Shown here piece after piece: positions 46,135 through 59,137 of a stretch of DNA of 64,000 nucleotides. The notes beneath the pieces were generated by a model, which worked only from the letters and a program-made list of their open reading frames with translations, had not been told where the DNA came from and did not search any database. The translations under genes were made by a program, and so were the position numbers. Positions within the stretch are counted from its first letter, which is position 1. The number at the start of each line of letters is the position of its first letter. Source of the DNA: Quillaja saponaria (lineage: Eukaryota; Streptophyta; Magnoliopsida; Fabales; Quillajaceae); NCBI GenBank assembly GCA_029379385.1, contig CM055609.1, forward strand, positions 6,014,001 through 6,078,000, read 5' to 3'.

Positions 46135-48264
46135 ATGACCAAAGCACCTTCAGAAATAAACAGAGCAAGCCCTAACAAGCCTCACCATCCCAAACACAAT
46201 CAACGCACCCTCTCACCATTGTCCTACTCCCCTAAGCTCTCCATCTTCATCCTTATTATCTGTGTCACCCTCTACATTCTTTTCCACATCCAGCACTCCC
46301 TTCAAACCCCACCATCATTAACAGCATCTTCCACCTCAGTTCCTTCAAGATCTCTCATGCAACAATGGCTGAAAGTCATCAACAACTCACTAATTACCTC
46401 CACCAATTGCAGCAGCAGCACCACCACCACAGACCACCAGCTTGATTCCATGTCCCACAAGCTTCACAAATCGGTCACATTTCTCCCACTCAAAGATATC
46501 CGTTATGCTCACGCTGCTCTTGAAGGTCGCACATGGTTCATGAGCTCCATGTACGACACTCACCAAGAAGGTGAAGTCCAATACCAGCAATTCCCATCAG
46601 AATCATCAGACGGACGGCTTTTATGCCTCAAAGGGCGTGACAACCATGACGGATCTTGGAACTCCTATGCACTGGCTTGGCCAGAAGCTTTGCCTTTCAA
46701 TGCCACCTTCATGAAGGGCTTAACATTTGTGTCATACAACCATTACAACTATGAAAATATATGGCATGGTTTATCAGCTATGGTACCTTTTGTGGCTTGG
46801 CATATAAAAGCCAATTGCTCAATACCCACAAGATGGATTTTATACCACTGGGGTGAGCTAAGGCTTAACATGGGAGTTTGGCTAAAGACATTGATGGAAG
46901 CTACATTTGATGAGCCACCTTATATTGAAGCATTGGATTATGATGGGGTTGATGAAGGTGTGCCAGTTTGTTTTGAGGAAGCTGTGATTATGAGGCATAA
47001 TGAGGGTGGGATGTCAAGGAAAAAGAGGATGGAGGTTTATGATTTGATGAGATGCAAGGCTAGGGCGTATTGTAATGTGACCTTGATTCATGACCGGCCG
47101 GCAATAGGGATGACATTGTTTATGAGGGCGGGAGCAAGGTCGTTTAGGAATGAGACATCAGTGGTTGAGATTTTTCAGAAGCAGTGTGCCAAGGTGGATG
47201 GCTGCCGGTTGATGGTGGCTCATTCTAATAATCTCAGCTTCTGTGAGCAGGTAATTAGATTATTAAAAATCTTCTTTTTCTTGAATGTGGAACCGTATGC
47301 TAATGCTAGTTCTAAGCACTTCAACTTTTAAGTATTGGAGGGGCCACAATAAGCCCATAACTTAAATGAAACCCACTTGAGCAAATGCTCAGCGAAAAGC
47401 TCAGACTAAACAGTTTTGCATTATCTAAGTACAACTTGCAGCATATGAAATATTAATTCATAATATTTCCTTTTTATTTTTTAAAATTTTCGTATTTGCA
47501 CCATTTTTTTCTTTTATCTAAGGGGAAAGGTATTTAACCAATACTTGGAGAGACGGGTTAAAATTTTTATTAAGTTAAACTCGATGTCTTTATAGTTGAA
47601 ATAAAATAAAGGTTTTATTTTCGAAATGCATATTTAATTCACTAACCAGTGCCAATAAATTGGGTTTTGTCCTTTACTAGCAGTACTTTCCAATTGAGTC
47701 ACCCTCCCAGGCTCCCACCCTGATATGAGAGTGGATTAACTGAGCTACAAGTCTAGCTAGCTAGCCAATAGAACTATCAGTCATAGTCAAAATTATATAA
47801 TCCTAATCTGCATAGTTTCTTCTAAATTTGATCTAATGGGTTTTACATGTTTTGTTTAACTAATGCAGGTGAAAGTAATGGGTTTGACAGACATTTTGGC
47901 ATCCCCTCATGGTGCTCAGTTAACCAACATGTTCTTTATGGACAAAAACAGCAGTGTCATGGAGTTCTTCCCTAAAGGCTGGCTAAAAGTCGCCGGCATT
48001 GGCCAATATGTGTACCATTGGATTGCTAGCTGGGCAGGAATGAAACACCAAGGTGCTTGGAGGGACCCCAATGGGGATGAGTGTACCTACCCGGAAGATG
48101 ATCGTCGATGTATGTCCATCTTCAAGGATGGTAGAATTGGATACAATGAGACATATTTTGCAGAGTGGGCTAGAAATGTTTTGGATGAGGTGAAAACAAG
48201 GAAGAAACATGAGGCTTCAAAGAACACCACAACTTCAAGTTTTATTGGTTGTGCTTGTACCTAA
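46135..48264 (+). CDS. Glycosyltransferase family 61 protein, type II membrane
   Basis: GT61 enzymes transfer xylose, arabinose or GlcNAc onto glycans in the Golgi; the sugar for this member is not predictable. Two exons, 46135-47250 and 47869-48264, phase 0, give 503 residues, and the second exon's start is set by the acceptor TAATGCAG. A short cytosolic part is followed by one membrane anchor at residues about 35-51 (LSIFILIICVTLYILF) and a Ser/Thr-rich stem, typical of a Golgi type II protein. The catalytic DUF563 part includes LTFVSYNHYNYENIWHGLSA, RAGARSFRNE and, in exon 2, DILASPHGAQLTNMFFM with the conserved His-Gly-Ala. Cys-rich segments near the end (DECTYPEDDRRC) are also usual. It resembles Arabidopsis At2g41640/At3g57380-type members. 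No lesion was seen. Confidence 0.88.
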
Positions 48265-50368
48265 AATAAAATATCAATTCTATGCAACAACGTTTTTTGT
48301 TTCCTTGGGTAAACTTACATGCCTGTTATAGTAAAGGCTCATATTTAATCTCTTTTTTATTTGACCATAAATCAAAGTCGAGTCAAGTTTTTTGTTAAGT
48401 GTATCAAAATTCTTCTAATAATGAAAGTCCATCCACTTCACTAGAGAGACGACGTCTATTAAACAAAATACTATGTGAACATAAAAGCCAAATTATCAAT
48501 GTACATAATCAGACTCCAATCATAAGAACCAAGAAAGTACATTGTAAAAGATCTAGCATAATCACACCCCAAATAATGAGTTTCACTAATTTTATTTTTT
48601 TCTTAACATTTATATGGATTTATGTGCTATTTGTAAATAGATCGAAATCAAATCGAACTTGACATATTAGTATTCTATCGAATTAAATATGATTGATAAA
48701 TTGTTTATACACAAAAAATATATATATAACCAATTGAACTGATATCACTCTGACCAACCAAATGAAATTAGAATAGAAAAGAAAAGTCACAATCTCAACA
48801 TGCAACCTCTAACTCCTCAAGTCCTCATCAATCTGAAAAATGGACCTTCAAATTAGAGAAAGCCCATCTTAATGAAACTCAAATGGGCTTTGACCCACAA
48901 AATCCTAAAAATTCTATTTGTTCCCTCAAAGTCATCAAAGCATAAAGCAACCAACAAATCCAGCGATTGGGGATTGAATAATTGCTGCCAACTGCAAGAG
49001 AACAATTCTCACCACCCATTTTCCAGCTAACGAAGTTAGATATGCAAAATGCATTATTATTATTATTATTTTTTGTAAATAATGAAAAATTGGAAATGTT
49101 TAAAAATTATTATCCCAAAGAATGAAAGAATATAATAAATTTGAAGGGCATGTCAATTTGCAACTACTTGTTAAATGTTAAGGGTTCAATGCACCATGTT
49201 TGGCAAAAACTCAACAAATAATATGGGAAAAGCATGTGAAGGAAAAGAATTGGAGCCTACGCAGCACAACTCCCACCGCGCACTTGAGGGAACACTCTCT
49301 TTCACGCACTTTCACAAATCTTGTGCTTCCAATTCTTTCTTTCCTAGGAAGATGATAATAACATTTTAACATTATTAAAATTTAATTATTTTATAATAAA
49401 TAATAATAAAAAATGAGAGTGCAAATAACAAATATTTTTTTCAAGAAAAATTAATTTATTAATTTTAAAGTACTAAAATCATTATTAACAACTATATTAT
49501 TATTATGGAGTGATAAATATACTTCTTCTTGTATTACTTTTTTCTAATACAAAAATATACAACTTTTTTTATGTTTAATGTAGATTACCAACATTTCTTG
49601 AAAAATAAAATATAAAAATTTAAGTAATATAATGACTATTCTTGTTTTTAAGGACTAAATAAATCAAATACTTTTTTTTTTCTTTTCTATGGAAAAGCCA
49701 AATTGAATTTTGCTTCATATCTAATCTAATAATTGGGAATCATACCGTCACAACAATTGATTAGTGACAAAGTTGATGTTCAATTAGTTATGAAATCTAT
49801 GATTTAGTTGCTGACTAGTCTATTATAAATTAAAAGACAAGACATGTTAAAATTACATTTAGTTAGAAAGTTGGTGATTAGAATTTGAATTGAATTTCAA
49901 TTTTATATAAATTTTATGCGAAGTGTAATTTATAATATTTATTCTTTCCTGTTGACATAAAAATAAACTTCAAATTTGAACAGAGTAATATTTGGATATC
50001 ATAATAAATATATATATATTATGTGGGAGGATGACCTACTTAATATTTATTGATAATTACTAAATGAGAATATATATTTTTGTAAATCTTTATAAACATG
50101 ATAATTGAGGGACATATAAGGGCACCAAAATGAGGCATGGCAACCATGGTCTCATCCACTAATCACAGGTCCCACTTTTCTTATCCCCGTCCCTGTTAGG
50201 TTTGCATGGTTGTGTTTATTGGCCATTTGCTCTTATTGTCTAATCTTTCTCTCTCTTTCAACAGTTCAACACAGAAGCTCTTGCCTCCCTAATTGATAAC
50301 AAAAAGTACAGACTAACAGAATAACATTACTACTCTACCTGATCAACAATGGTTAATTCACTAGTGTG

Positions 50369-50403
<35 letters not shown>

Positions 50404-52328
50404 TATTATAATCTTACAGCTCTTAATCTATCTTCTACTGAGTGATAAAGTGAGTATTTCTAACCATGGGCAGAATGTAGAAACAAATAAAATGTCAATG
50501 AACCAATATCACTAATACTAACAGAGAGCATCATTTAACAAGTTCAATCAACAAAGATAGATTCATTAAACCATTCTTATACAGTAAAAAGGTTGTATCT
50601 TTTTGGACTGAAATGCAGTGAAGGAAACAAGGACAAATATCATCAGCCTTGTAAATAGTATTGTTGTTTAACAGCAAAGAGTCTCAAGACAATATCCCAC
50701 ACTATCCTTGGTGGTGGACATGCTTATCATTTCTAACAGTGCTATGAAAACACTATTAACAACAACAGTCCTATCTTATTGATCAAAATGGTCCTACTGA
50801 TCTGATACATTAAGATAGATACATTATTCACCATAAGAAAAGACAGTGAAATTTGACTACTGCATATAATAGACATGAAAAGAAAGAAAACAATCCTGAT
50901 ACATGGGGACCCCTAAATTCCCCAATTTATTCGGACAGAGGAACATGTGCATCTGAATAATGGTTTTATCAGAAGGGTGTAGAACAAAGATTCCCAAACT
51001 GAACCCAGTCCACTCCTCATCTATGGCTACTAAACTCCGTGCCTAATTTTGCTTCAAATTGCTTTTCTCTTTCCGAGGACATAATATCATTCATTCCTGT
51101 ACTAACTTTTGTTTCTGCTCACTTTTGATACATTATGTGGCAATTTGGTAACCATAGGATGCTCAATTTTTGACATAAAAATTCATTTTTGATTTCTCAC
51201 GTAACCGTTTAAATTTTTGAGTAAAACAGTCTTTTAATATAATATAAAGTGATCACAAGTTTGATTCTTTCCATTACATATTCTAACAATCAAATTTCAG
51301 CACAAGATAAGAAAGAGTTTGAACATTCTTTACGCTGATAAGCCCAAAAGACTTGCAGATATTAAGACTCATTTCTAGGTAGTTTAGCTCTTGGGTGCTA
51401 TGGTATCTTCTATAGTTGCAGTTATGGAGGTAGTCTCGTTGGAGTTATGTGTTAATTGGGTTTAGTTAATCTAGTTACTAGAATTTTCTTTCATCTAAGG
51501 GAGCAGAAATTTAGATACAGCTATTGATTCTGCAGATTTCTTTGATTGGATGCTCACTTTCCTCAATCTTTTACCTACAGTCCTATAAATACACCAAAAC
51601 TTGTTCAAAATTTTGAAGGACTATGTTACAAATTTTGGGAAATGTTGAAGGAAAGTCAATATGGACATGGAATCTCAAAACAAAACCAAAAGGATGCTGC
51701 CATAAATGACCCTTCTTGAAATCACTACTGTTTATGACTTCCTAAAGAAATAAAAAGGTAATATATTTTGAAGTTACCAGACCCACAAGAAACAAGTGAT
51801 TGGTTCACTGGTAATCAAGTGGCAATAAACCATTACAAACCAAAACCTGCTATGTAAAATGTCTTTTATTCTTTCTCGTCATCGGAGGAATGTATTGGAA
51901 TTTGTGATAACTAAAAAATTCAGTATCTAGGAGAAAAAAAGAAAAATAGATAAAAGAATGACTCCATTTTTTGACACAGAAACTGAAATTCTCACTCTTC
52001 ATACACATACACATACACAAAGCAAGGCACTCCTATCTAAAATGCAAACCTGATAGAGTAAAAGAAAACCAACCCCAAATTATCCAAAAACGGTACTAAC
52101 CATGCCCATTACTGCACAGCCTGTAAGAGGTCAAGAAAATATGGTAACAAGCAGACAATTGAATATGATTCCAGCCATCCCTTGTGGGTTCCTCTTTTTC
52201 TTCCTCTCAACTCTGGTTCTCTGGGTGTTCTGCTTTCTATAGTTCATTTTCTCTGCTGTTACTCTGACTTAGAGCTAGTTTCCTGAGAAAATCCCGTACA
52301 AAGTACTTTGTGAATTTTTGTTTTCATC
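48265..52328. other. 4 kb intergenic region with microsatellites
   Basis: No gene is supported on either strand. (TA)n followed by (GA)n lies at 50368-50402, and AT-rich low complexity at 49370-50010. The last 150 bases (52180-52328) are probably 5' UTR of the NPH3 gene. Confidence 0.45.
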
Positions 52329-55300
52329 ATGTGGGAGTCGGAGAGTGAGTCAGCGGCAGGACGAGAATATGGAAATGGAGTTTTTACTTCAAGCAATCAT
52401 GGTGTCCAGACTGTTGGGTTTGAGCAAAGAGGCCAATCATGGTATGCAAGAGGCAGAATTTGTGTATTTGATATTTGACAACCACTATGCTGAAGCTTTC
52501 GTGTTGGTTCTAATGAATTTGAAAATTTTTAAGCACGATTATCTAGTAACTTTTTTGGTATAACTAAGATATGCAAATTTTGACTGTATAAACAGGATTT
52601 TGAATTTCATTTATTCTCTTACTCTTGTTTTAGAACAACTAAGAGAGATTTAAAATCATTTAGGTTTCTAACATGTCTGTTGGCTTTGCTTTGTATCTAG
52701 GTATGTTGCAACTGATATTCCAAGTGACTTTTTAGTTCAAGTAGAGAATTTTAACTTCCACTTACACAAGGTAGCTATCTACTTACTTCCCAATGCTAGA
52801 ATTCTTTTGAGTTTCTGTTAATGAATACTGGTAATGTTTTATTAAATTTTCTTGGTTCGCCCTCTCTTTTGTGAAAGTATCCACTGCTTTCTCGAAGTGG
52901 AAAGATGAACAGAATCATATACGAATCACGCGACCCAGAAATGAGTAAGATAGTTTTGGATGATTCACCTGGAGGGCCCGAGTCTTTTGAGCTAGCTGCA
53001 AAATTCTGCTATGGAATTGCTGTTGATTTAAGTGCATCCAATATTTCTGGCCTCAGATGTGCTGCAGAGTACCTTGAGATGACAGAGGACCTAGAAGAAG
53101 GCAATCTAATATTTAAAACAGAAGCATTTCTTAGTTATGTCGTTCTATCCTCTTGGAGAGACTCTATAGTAGTGTTGAAAAGTTGTGAGAAGCTCTCACC
53201 ATGGGCAGAGAACCTTCAAATTGTCAGGAGATGCAGCGAGTCAATTGCTTGGAAGGCATGTGCCAATCCAAAAGGAATAAGATGGGCATACACTGGAAGA
53301 CCTGCAAAAGTTTCTAGTCCAAAATGGAATGATATAAAGGACTCAAGTCCTAGTAGGAATCAGCAGGTAATTCCTCCTGATTGGTGGTTTGAAGATGTTT
53401 CAATCCTTAGGATTGATCATTTTGTTAGAGTCATTACTGCAATTAAAGTAAAGGGAATGAGATTTGAACTTATTGGAGCTGTAATTATGCACTATGCCAC
53501 GAAATGGATTCCAGGATTGATAAATGGCACAACAGGACCAGGAGATGAAGCAAGCCATAGCAGTACCAGTAACACTAGTAGTGGCAGCAATAGTTGGAAA
53601 GGTGGACTTCATATGATTGTGGCTGGAAATAAAGATGAGACTTCAAATGTTCAGGCTAAAGATCAAAGGATGATAATTGAGAGCCTCATCAGCATAATTC
53701 CACCACAAAAGGACAGTGTATCTTGCAGCTTCCTTCTTCGGCTTCTGAGAATGGCAAACATGTTAAAAGTTGCACCTGCTCTAGTTACCGAATTAGAGAA
53801 AAGGGTGGGAATGCAATTTGAACAAGCTACATTGGCAGATCTTCTAATTCCTTCTTACAATAAAAGTGAAAATATGTATGATGTGGACCTTGTTCAGAGG
53901 CTATTGGAACATTTTCTTGTTCAAGAACAGATAGAAAGTTCAAGCCCAAGCAGTCAATCCTTTTCTGACAAACACATGTATGAAGGAACTCAGCGGGGTA
54001 ATAATCCCAATGCCAAGATGAGAGTGGCAAGGCTTGTTGACAGTTATCTTACAGAGGTATCCAGAGATAGAAACCTCTCCCTGACAAAGTTTCAGGTACT
54101 TGCAGAAACTTTGCCTGAATCTGCAAGGACCTGTGATGATGGACTTTACCGGGCAATCGATTCCTATCTCAAGGTAATTCCTTCTTCTTCGTAAAAAACA
54201 GAAAAGAAAATAGGAATTGGTTTTAACCTACTTTTATTTTCACATAAAATGCATTCACATGTCTATGTCACAACTCTGCATGCTTAACTATTTCTAAGCA
54301 GAACAGTAAGAAAGTCAGATTTCCAGAAGGTTCACTTCATGTATGTATCTATGCATTCTGAGAAGTGCCACAAATGTATTGTGGCGTGGCGTGAAAGGTC
54401 CAGGGTTACCATTGAATTTGAGTAATTATAGTATTATACATTCTAATATGCACATGATAAGGAGATCAAGGAAACCAGATACAGAATGATATATTGCAGC
54501 AATCTCATGAAGCTTGATTCGGGGTAAACCCACATAAAAATTAGACAAAACATACGGGTATTATATTGGCTTTATCAGAGAGATGTGAAGTGCTAAATAC
54601 AAAAGTATTGATACATGCACTGCCTGCACTGCTAGATGTGAAACTGAAAACAATAACTTCCTGGAAAATGAGTTCTGGAAAGATGACCTAAAATAACAAA
54701 TATAAATGATTCTTCTATTTTTGGAAAAAGCTAAATTCTCCACTCTAAGGGAGTCTATATGTATGTGCTTTATCCATGATGAGAGAATAAGGAGGTTTCA
54801 AAATTCAAATAGTTTATTTGACAAGCACATATTGATTTCTATTTCTGGACTTCTTTTTTGTCAACAAAATAACAGGCACATCCAACACTTTCTGAGCATG
54901 AAAGGAAGCGGCTTTGTCGTGTGATGGACTGCCAGAAACTCTCAATTGATGCCTGCATGCATGCTGCCCAAAATGAACGGCTTCCATTAAGAGTTGTGGT
55001 GCAAGTCCTTTTCTCTGAGCAAGTAAAGATAAGCAATGCAATAGCCAATAATGCCCTGAAAGAAGCTGGTGAATCTCAATACCAGCCAATGATTTCAAAC
55101 CGGAAAACACTACTAGAAGGGACTCCTCAATCATTTCAAGAAGGATGGACAGCTGCCAAAAAAGACATTAACACGCTAAAATTTGAGCTCGAAACTGTGA
55201 AAACAAAGTACCTAGAGCTCCAAAACGACATGGATAATTTGCAAAAACAGTTTGATAAGATGGTAAAGCAGAAACAGACATCAGCATGGAGCAGTGGGTG

Positions 55301-55424
55301 GAAGAAACTGAGCAAACTCACGAAGATCACAACTGTAGAAAACCATCATATGGGGCCTCATATCTCAACTACGGCAGAGCAGACTACCAAGACCCCTAGA
55401 AGGTGGAGAAATTCAATATCCTGA
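52329..55424 (+). CDS. NPH3/RPT2-family BTB protein
   Basis: NPH3-family proteins act as BTB adaptors of CUL3 ubiquitin ligases, often in phototropin or auxin-transport signalling at the plasma membrane. Four exons (52329-52441, 52701-52770, 52878-54173, 54876-55424) join in phase to 675 residues. I start at the ATG at 52329 ([17 protein letters not shown]) because it runs in frame into the BTB domain: [24 protein letters not shown], then [11 protein letters not shown]. The NPH3 domain begins at [19 protein letters not shown] (residue ~239) and ends in [31 protein letters not shown] coiled coil ([20 protein letters not shown]) and a basic [11 protein letters not shown] tail complete it, as in typical members of about 650 residues. 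The protein appears intact. Confidence 0.9.
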
Positions 55425-55725
55425 AAGATCAGAATAATAATTTCCAAGAAAGTGATACTTCTACCATATTGATTCTCTGGTTCAAATGTTTTCTTTCCTT
55501 TTCTATTATATGTTCTTCCCTTATTCATTTTTGTTTTTAATTTTTTGGAAAGTAAATGGAGGCTTATCTCTTTCTGTTTTAACAGTTGCTTCAGAATTCT
55601 TGCTAAATTACCCATGAAACGTACTGTTTATATATTTCCATCAATGAAATTCACTTGGAGCTCAATTATGAGACTGGATTTCAAAGGCTTTGCATGTAAT
55701 GTGTGCTGTCTCATGATGAGGTAAA
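55425..55725. other. 3' UTR of the NPH3 gene
   Basis: T-rich sequence following the stop; no gene. Confidence 0.4.
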
Positions 55726-55935
55726 AGCTTAAGGTGTTAGATGAGACTCCAGGAAAGGGTTATAATATCTTACATGCCCCCGCACGCTCAAGCCCATTAG
55801 GCTTGTCAGCGTGTGGAAAATGCACAAGCCCTCCTCATATCTTGTGCTTGGGCTCTGATACCATATCAAAGAACCAAGCTTAAGCTGTTAGGTGAAGTTC
55901 CAGAAATGGATTGTAATCTCTTACATGCCTCTTGA
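55726..55935 (-). mobile_element. Tiny LTR-element relic (TRIM-like)
   Basis: Two direct repeats of about 55 bases ('aagcttaaggtgttagatga'... at 55726 and 'aagcttaagctgttaggtga'... at 55876) flank 95 bases. That interval contains 'ggctctgatacca' (55851-55863), the complement of a tRNA-Met primer binding site. On the minus strand the order is LTR, PBS, short interior, LTR. No coding capacity. Confidence 0.5.
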
Positions 55936-55939
55936 TAAC

Positions 55940-56725
55940 ATGACTTCTAACAGTATTGAACTTGAAACTCATACAAATAGTCCTTCAAGACAAGCGTATC
56001 TGTTTATGACACACATGGTAAGCAATCTCAACTTGGATTATGCTTAATCCACAAGTCTAAGGGTGGTGCATATGCAAGATTGCTTTCTATAAGGTTAATT
56101 TACTTAACAGATAGCTAAATCATCATGCATCAGTTACTGGGATTAGTCTGGTTTCTTATGTTCGTCCTAACAGAAGGACCAATCCTAGCTTTGGAGAAGG
56201 CATTTTACTGATGATTATTGACTAGTACTACCACTTGGCTGATTTACTTTGGATGAATTTCCTTTTTTACACGTGTCCTCTTTCTTAAACCACCTTAATT
56301 ATCCCTATGTTTGCTTATTAGAGATAGATAAAACCTTTTCAAAACCCTTTTCTAGGTCTCAATGCAAATGAACTTCATTATAAGTGAGAAGGATAGTCAT
56401 TTTCACAGATAAATAAAGATCAAATATGCAAGTAACCAAAGTAGTACAGCATAGAAATTGTCAGGCTCGAGCTTATAAGAAAAAATACCAGCTGGAAACT
56501 TGCCATTAGTCGCCATAATCATTTGAAATAGGAGCTTCACTATTTCATCCCGCAGCATATCTTTCAGGTGTCTATCCTGGGAAGGTTAAAAGAAATAAGC
56601 ACTCAATGACTTAACAAGTTAATCTTAGCAAATCAATGCAACAAACTTCTTTATAATGAATGTGCCTCTATGCCTTTGTACTTCTTAAAACTGAAGGGAC
56701 AGTAATCCAAAATCCTCTCTTTTAA

Positions 56726-56766
<41 letters not shown>

Positions 56767-59137
56767 TGATGAATGAAGTTCTCAAGAGGAACGGGAAAAC
56801 TTTCTTGAACACAGATGATAGCCATTAAGAAAAGCAGTCGAATCCTATATTCTAGTCCATTTAGTATTGCAGTATTTAATTTATAGGAACAATCCCATGA
56901 AACAAACTTCCAAGACCACTTCAAAAGCATGTGTCTTTCGCAATTTCGATAAACAACTGCTTTGAGATTTTACCTTAGTACTTTCACCAAACAGCTATAG
57001 AACCAAAGTCAGCATAGGAGAGTACTATGCATTTATGGTTACAAAGAAGCATATGCAACAACAACAACTCCTACACCTATTATTGGAGCACAAGGCAGGT
57101 AAAAAGAGACAGATCCAACATTTTCATGCAATGTATATTACTAGCCATAAAAATCCGATCCGGACAATGCAAGAAAGAAAGAAGAAACATGCAGGAGTTG
57201 TAATAAGCAACAGGAATGAAGTAAACAATATTTGACAGATAAAAGTTTTATTTAGTCACAACGGTTGAGTAACAGAAGTGCTAAATGTGTAAGTGTCTAT
57301 TAAGAATTATTTGCATCATGAATTCTATTAGCCAAATGAGATTTTATTTTTCAAAGAGTTTGCTCAGGACAAAGAAAAATATTATACTAGTTAAGTGTTG
57401 GTTTAGTGACGACACTGACTTTCACCAATGAGTGCAAAAATGTCAAATTAAAATGCCCTACGTGCAGCCCATTTTTGGTAAAAAATAAAAAATAAAAAAA
57501 CTGTCTTTGTTATAACAAAGATGTACACTGTACATTAAGAAAGGAGGGAGTAGTCTCCCACCTGTCAGAGGTTGCAGGCCTTGGTAAAAAATGTTTTCCA
57601 ATTGTCAAATTCATAATCTTAAAATATTATTATTTTTAATCAACATTGCCATATAAGTTAATTCTCGTAGTATTATTGAATTGATAATAGTCATTAATCA
57701 CAACTGTTCCATGAGAGTTTTTTAGTTTTTATTTATATGGGTCGTTCACGTCATGCTAATATTTTACAACAAACTAGCATTGGATTAAATGCCTAAAAAG
57801 CTTGTAAAAGCACGCCTCCCAAGATTCAAAAGTCACGGATGTTAAATAGTAACCTCCATTACAATTGTGTCTTTTTATATGACATTTCAGAAAGTTGGAA
57901 GTCCTGGTGTAAATCATGCTCATTCACACTACGATTAATAATGTTGTCTTTTATTATGCTCCACTACATTGTAAAATTCAGAAAAAAGTTTCGATGACTT
58001 TATGCTAAAGGAGGTTGTGGTGGTTACAGTGAAACTTCTTTTTCTTCCAACTATCAACAAAGGAAGTTAGATGAGTACCTACTATATTCCCTCTTGGAAT
58101 TTTCTTTTTCAAGATATCTTAATATTTCATTGAAAGAAAGAACACAGGAATAATAGTCGGATGGTCCCCTCATAATCACAAACCAAATTTGCAGCACATC
58201 TTTATAACAACAGAATTATAGTAGATCGTTTTCAAGACAGCTAGATAAGAAAAGGACCATAGTAGATCATTTTCATACAACAGGCACAACCATAGATACA
58301 TTGGACAATAAAAACAAAACATCAAGCAAGGAGAACTACCCGTCAAGGCATAACACAACCACACTTCCTTAACATTCACAGATCAATTATTCAGGCACTC
58401 ACAGCTCACAAATACATAATGCACCATCATGAAGCAATCTAGCAGATCCAATCCATCACTCACTGTACAAAGTAGAATGGCTTTTTCTTTTTCAACCTTC
58501 AACATGCAAAACAAAGTAACCTTTACCACAAAGACATCATCGAATAAAGGGCCCCTATAGTTCATGATGAAACATGGCGCTCCCTCTTCAAGCACACCCA
58601 ACAGAGGAAACTTTCTTGCTACTTTAGAATTTATACCAGCATGATATGCGTGCAAGCTTCAGAGAGAGGACAAAGCATAAAATCAACAAGGAAAATGCGG
58701 GGTGGAGAGTGGGACCCTAGTTACCTGACGCGCATGCACTCAATCAACAAGAGAGTTCAACACCTTCCAGATAAGAGAGTCTTCATTTTACAGCACAGCC
58801 CCCACCACTACCATCTGCATGCGTTCAAATCTTGTGACCTTTAATTTCCCAAAAGCTAAAAAGATATCATTTCTGGTCAACATATTAAACTCCATTTTCT
58901 TCAGCCTAAGCAGCAACAGTGCAAGTGCAATACCATCCCATTGCTACTTTTCTTCTTTTATTGGACAATTAAAAACAGCTCTACCAAGAGTGAAAATATA
59001 ATAGAGGGCCCACGTAAGCAAAGCAAGCACGCTAAATTCTAATTTATCAATCATCAAAATCCAAGAATTCTAGGGATGTCACCTTTTTACCCTTCTTTTC
59101 TACCCTTTAGCCAACATACTACCATATCAGCAAGCAC
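55940..59137. other. Intergenic with a (GAT)n microsatellite
   Basis: The GAT repeat runs from 56728 to 56764. No gene is supported; short ORFs lack coding features, and one minus-strand ORF merely translates the microsatellite as poly-Ser. Confidence 0.45.

Noticed and set aside
48399..48662. 87-codon plus-strand ORF with a hydrophobic C-terminus
   Set aside because: AT-rich composition, no family pattern, no splice context; chance frame.
52318..52563. Open frame MFSSCGSRR... at the NPH3 start
   Set aside because: It overlaps exon 1 of the NPH3 gene in another frame. The frame starting at 52329 continues through splicing into the BTB domain.
56685..56930. Minus-strand ORF with a poly-Ser run
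   Set aside because: It is only the translation of the GAT microsatellite.
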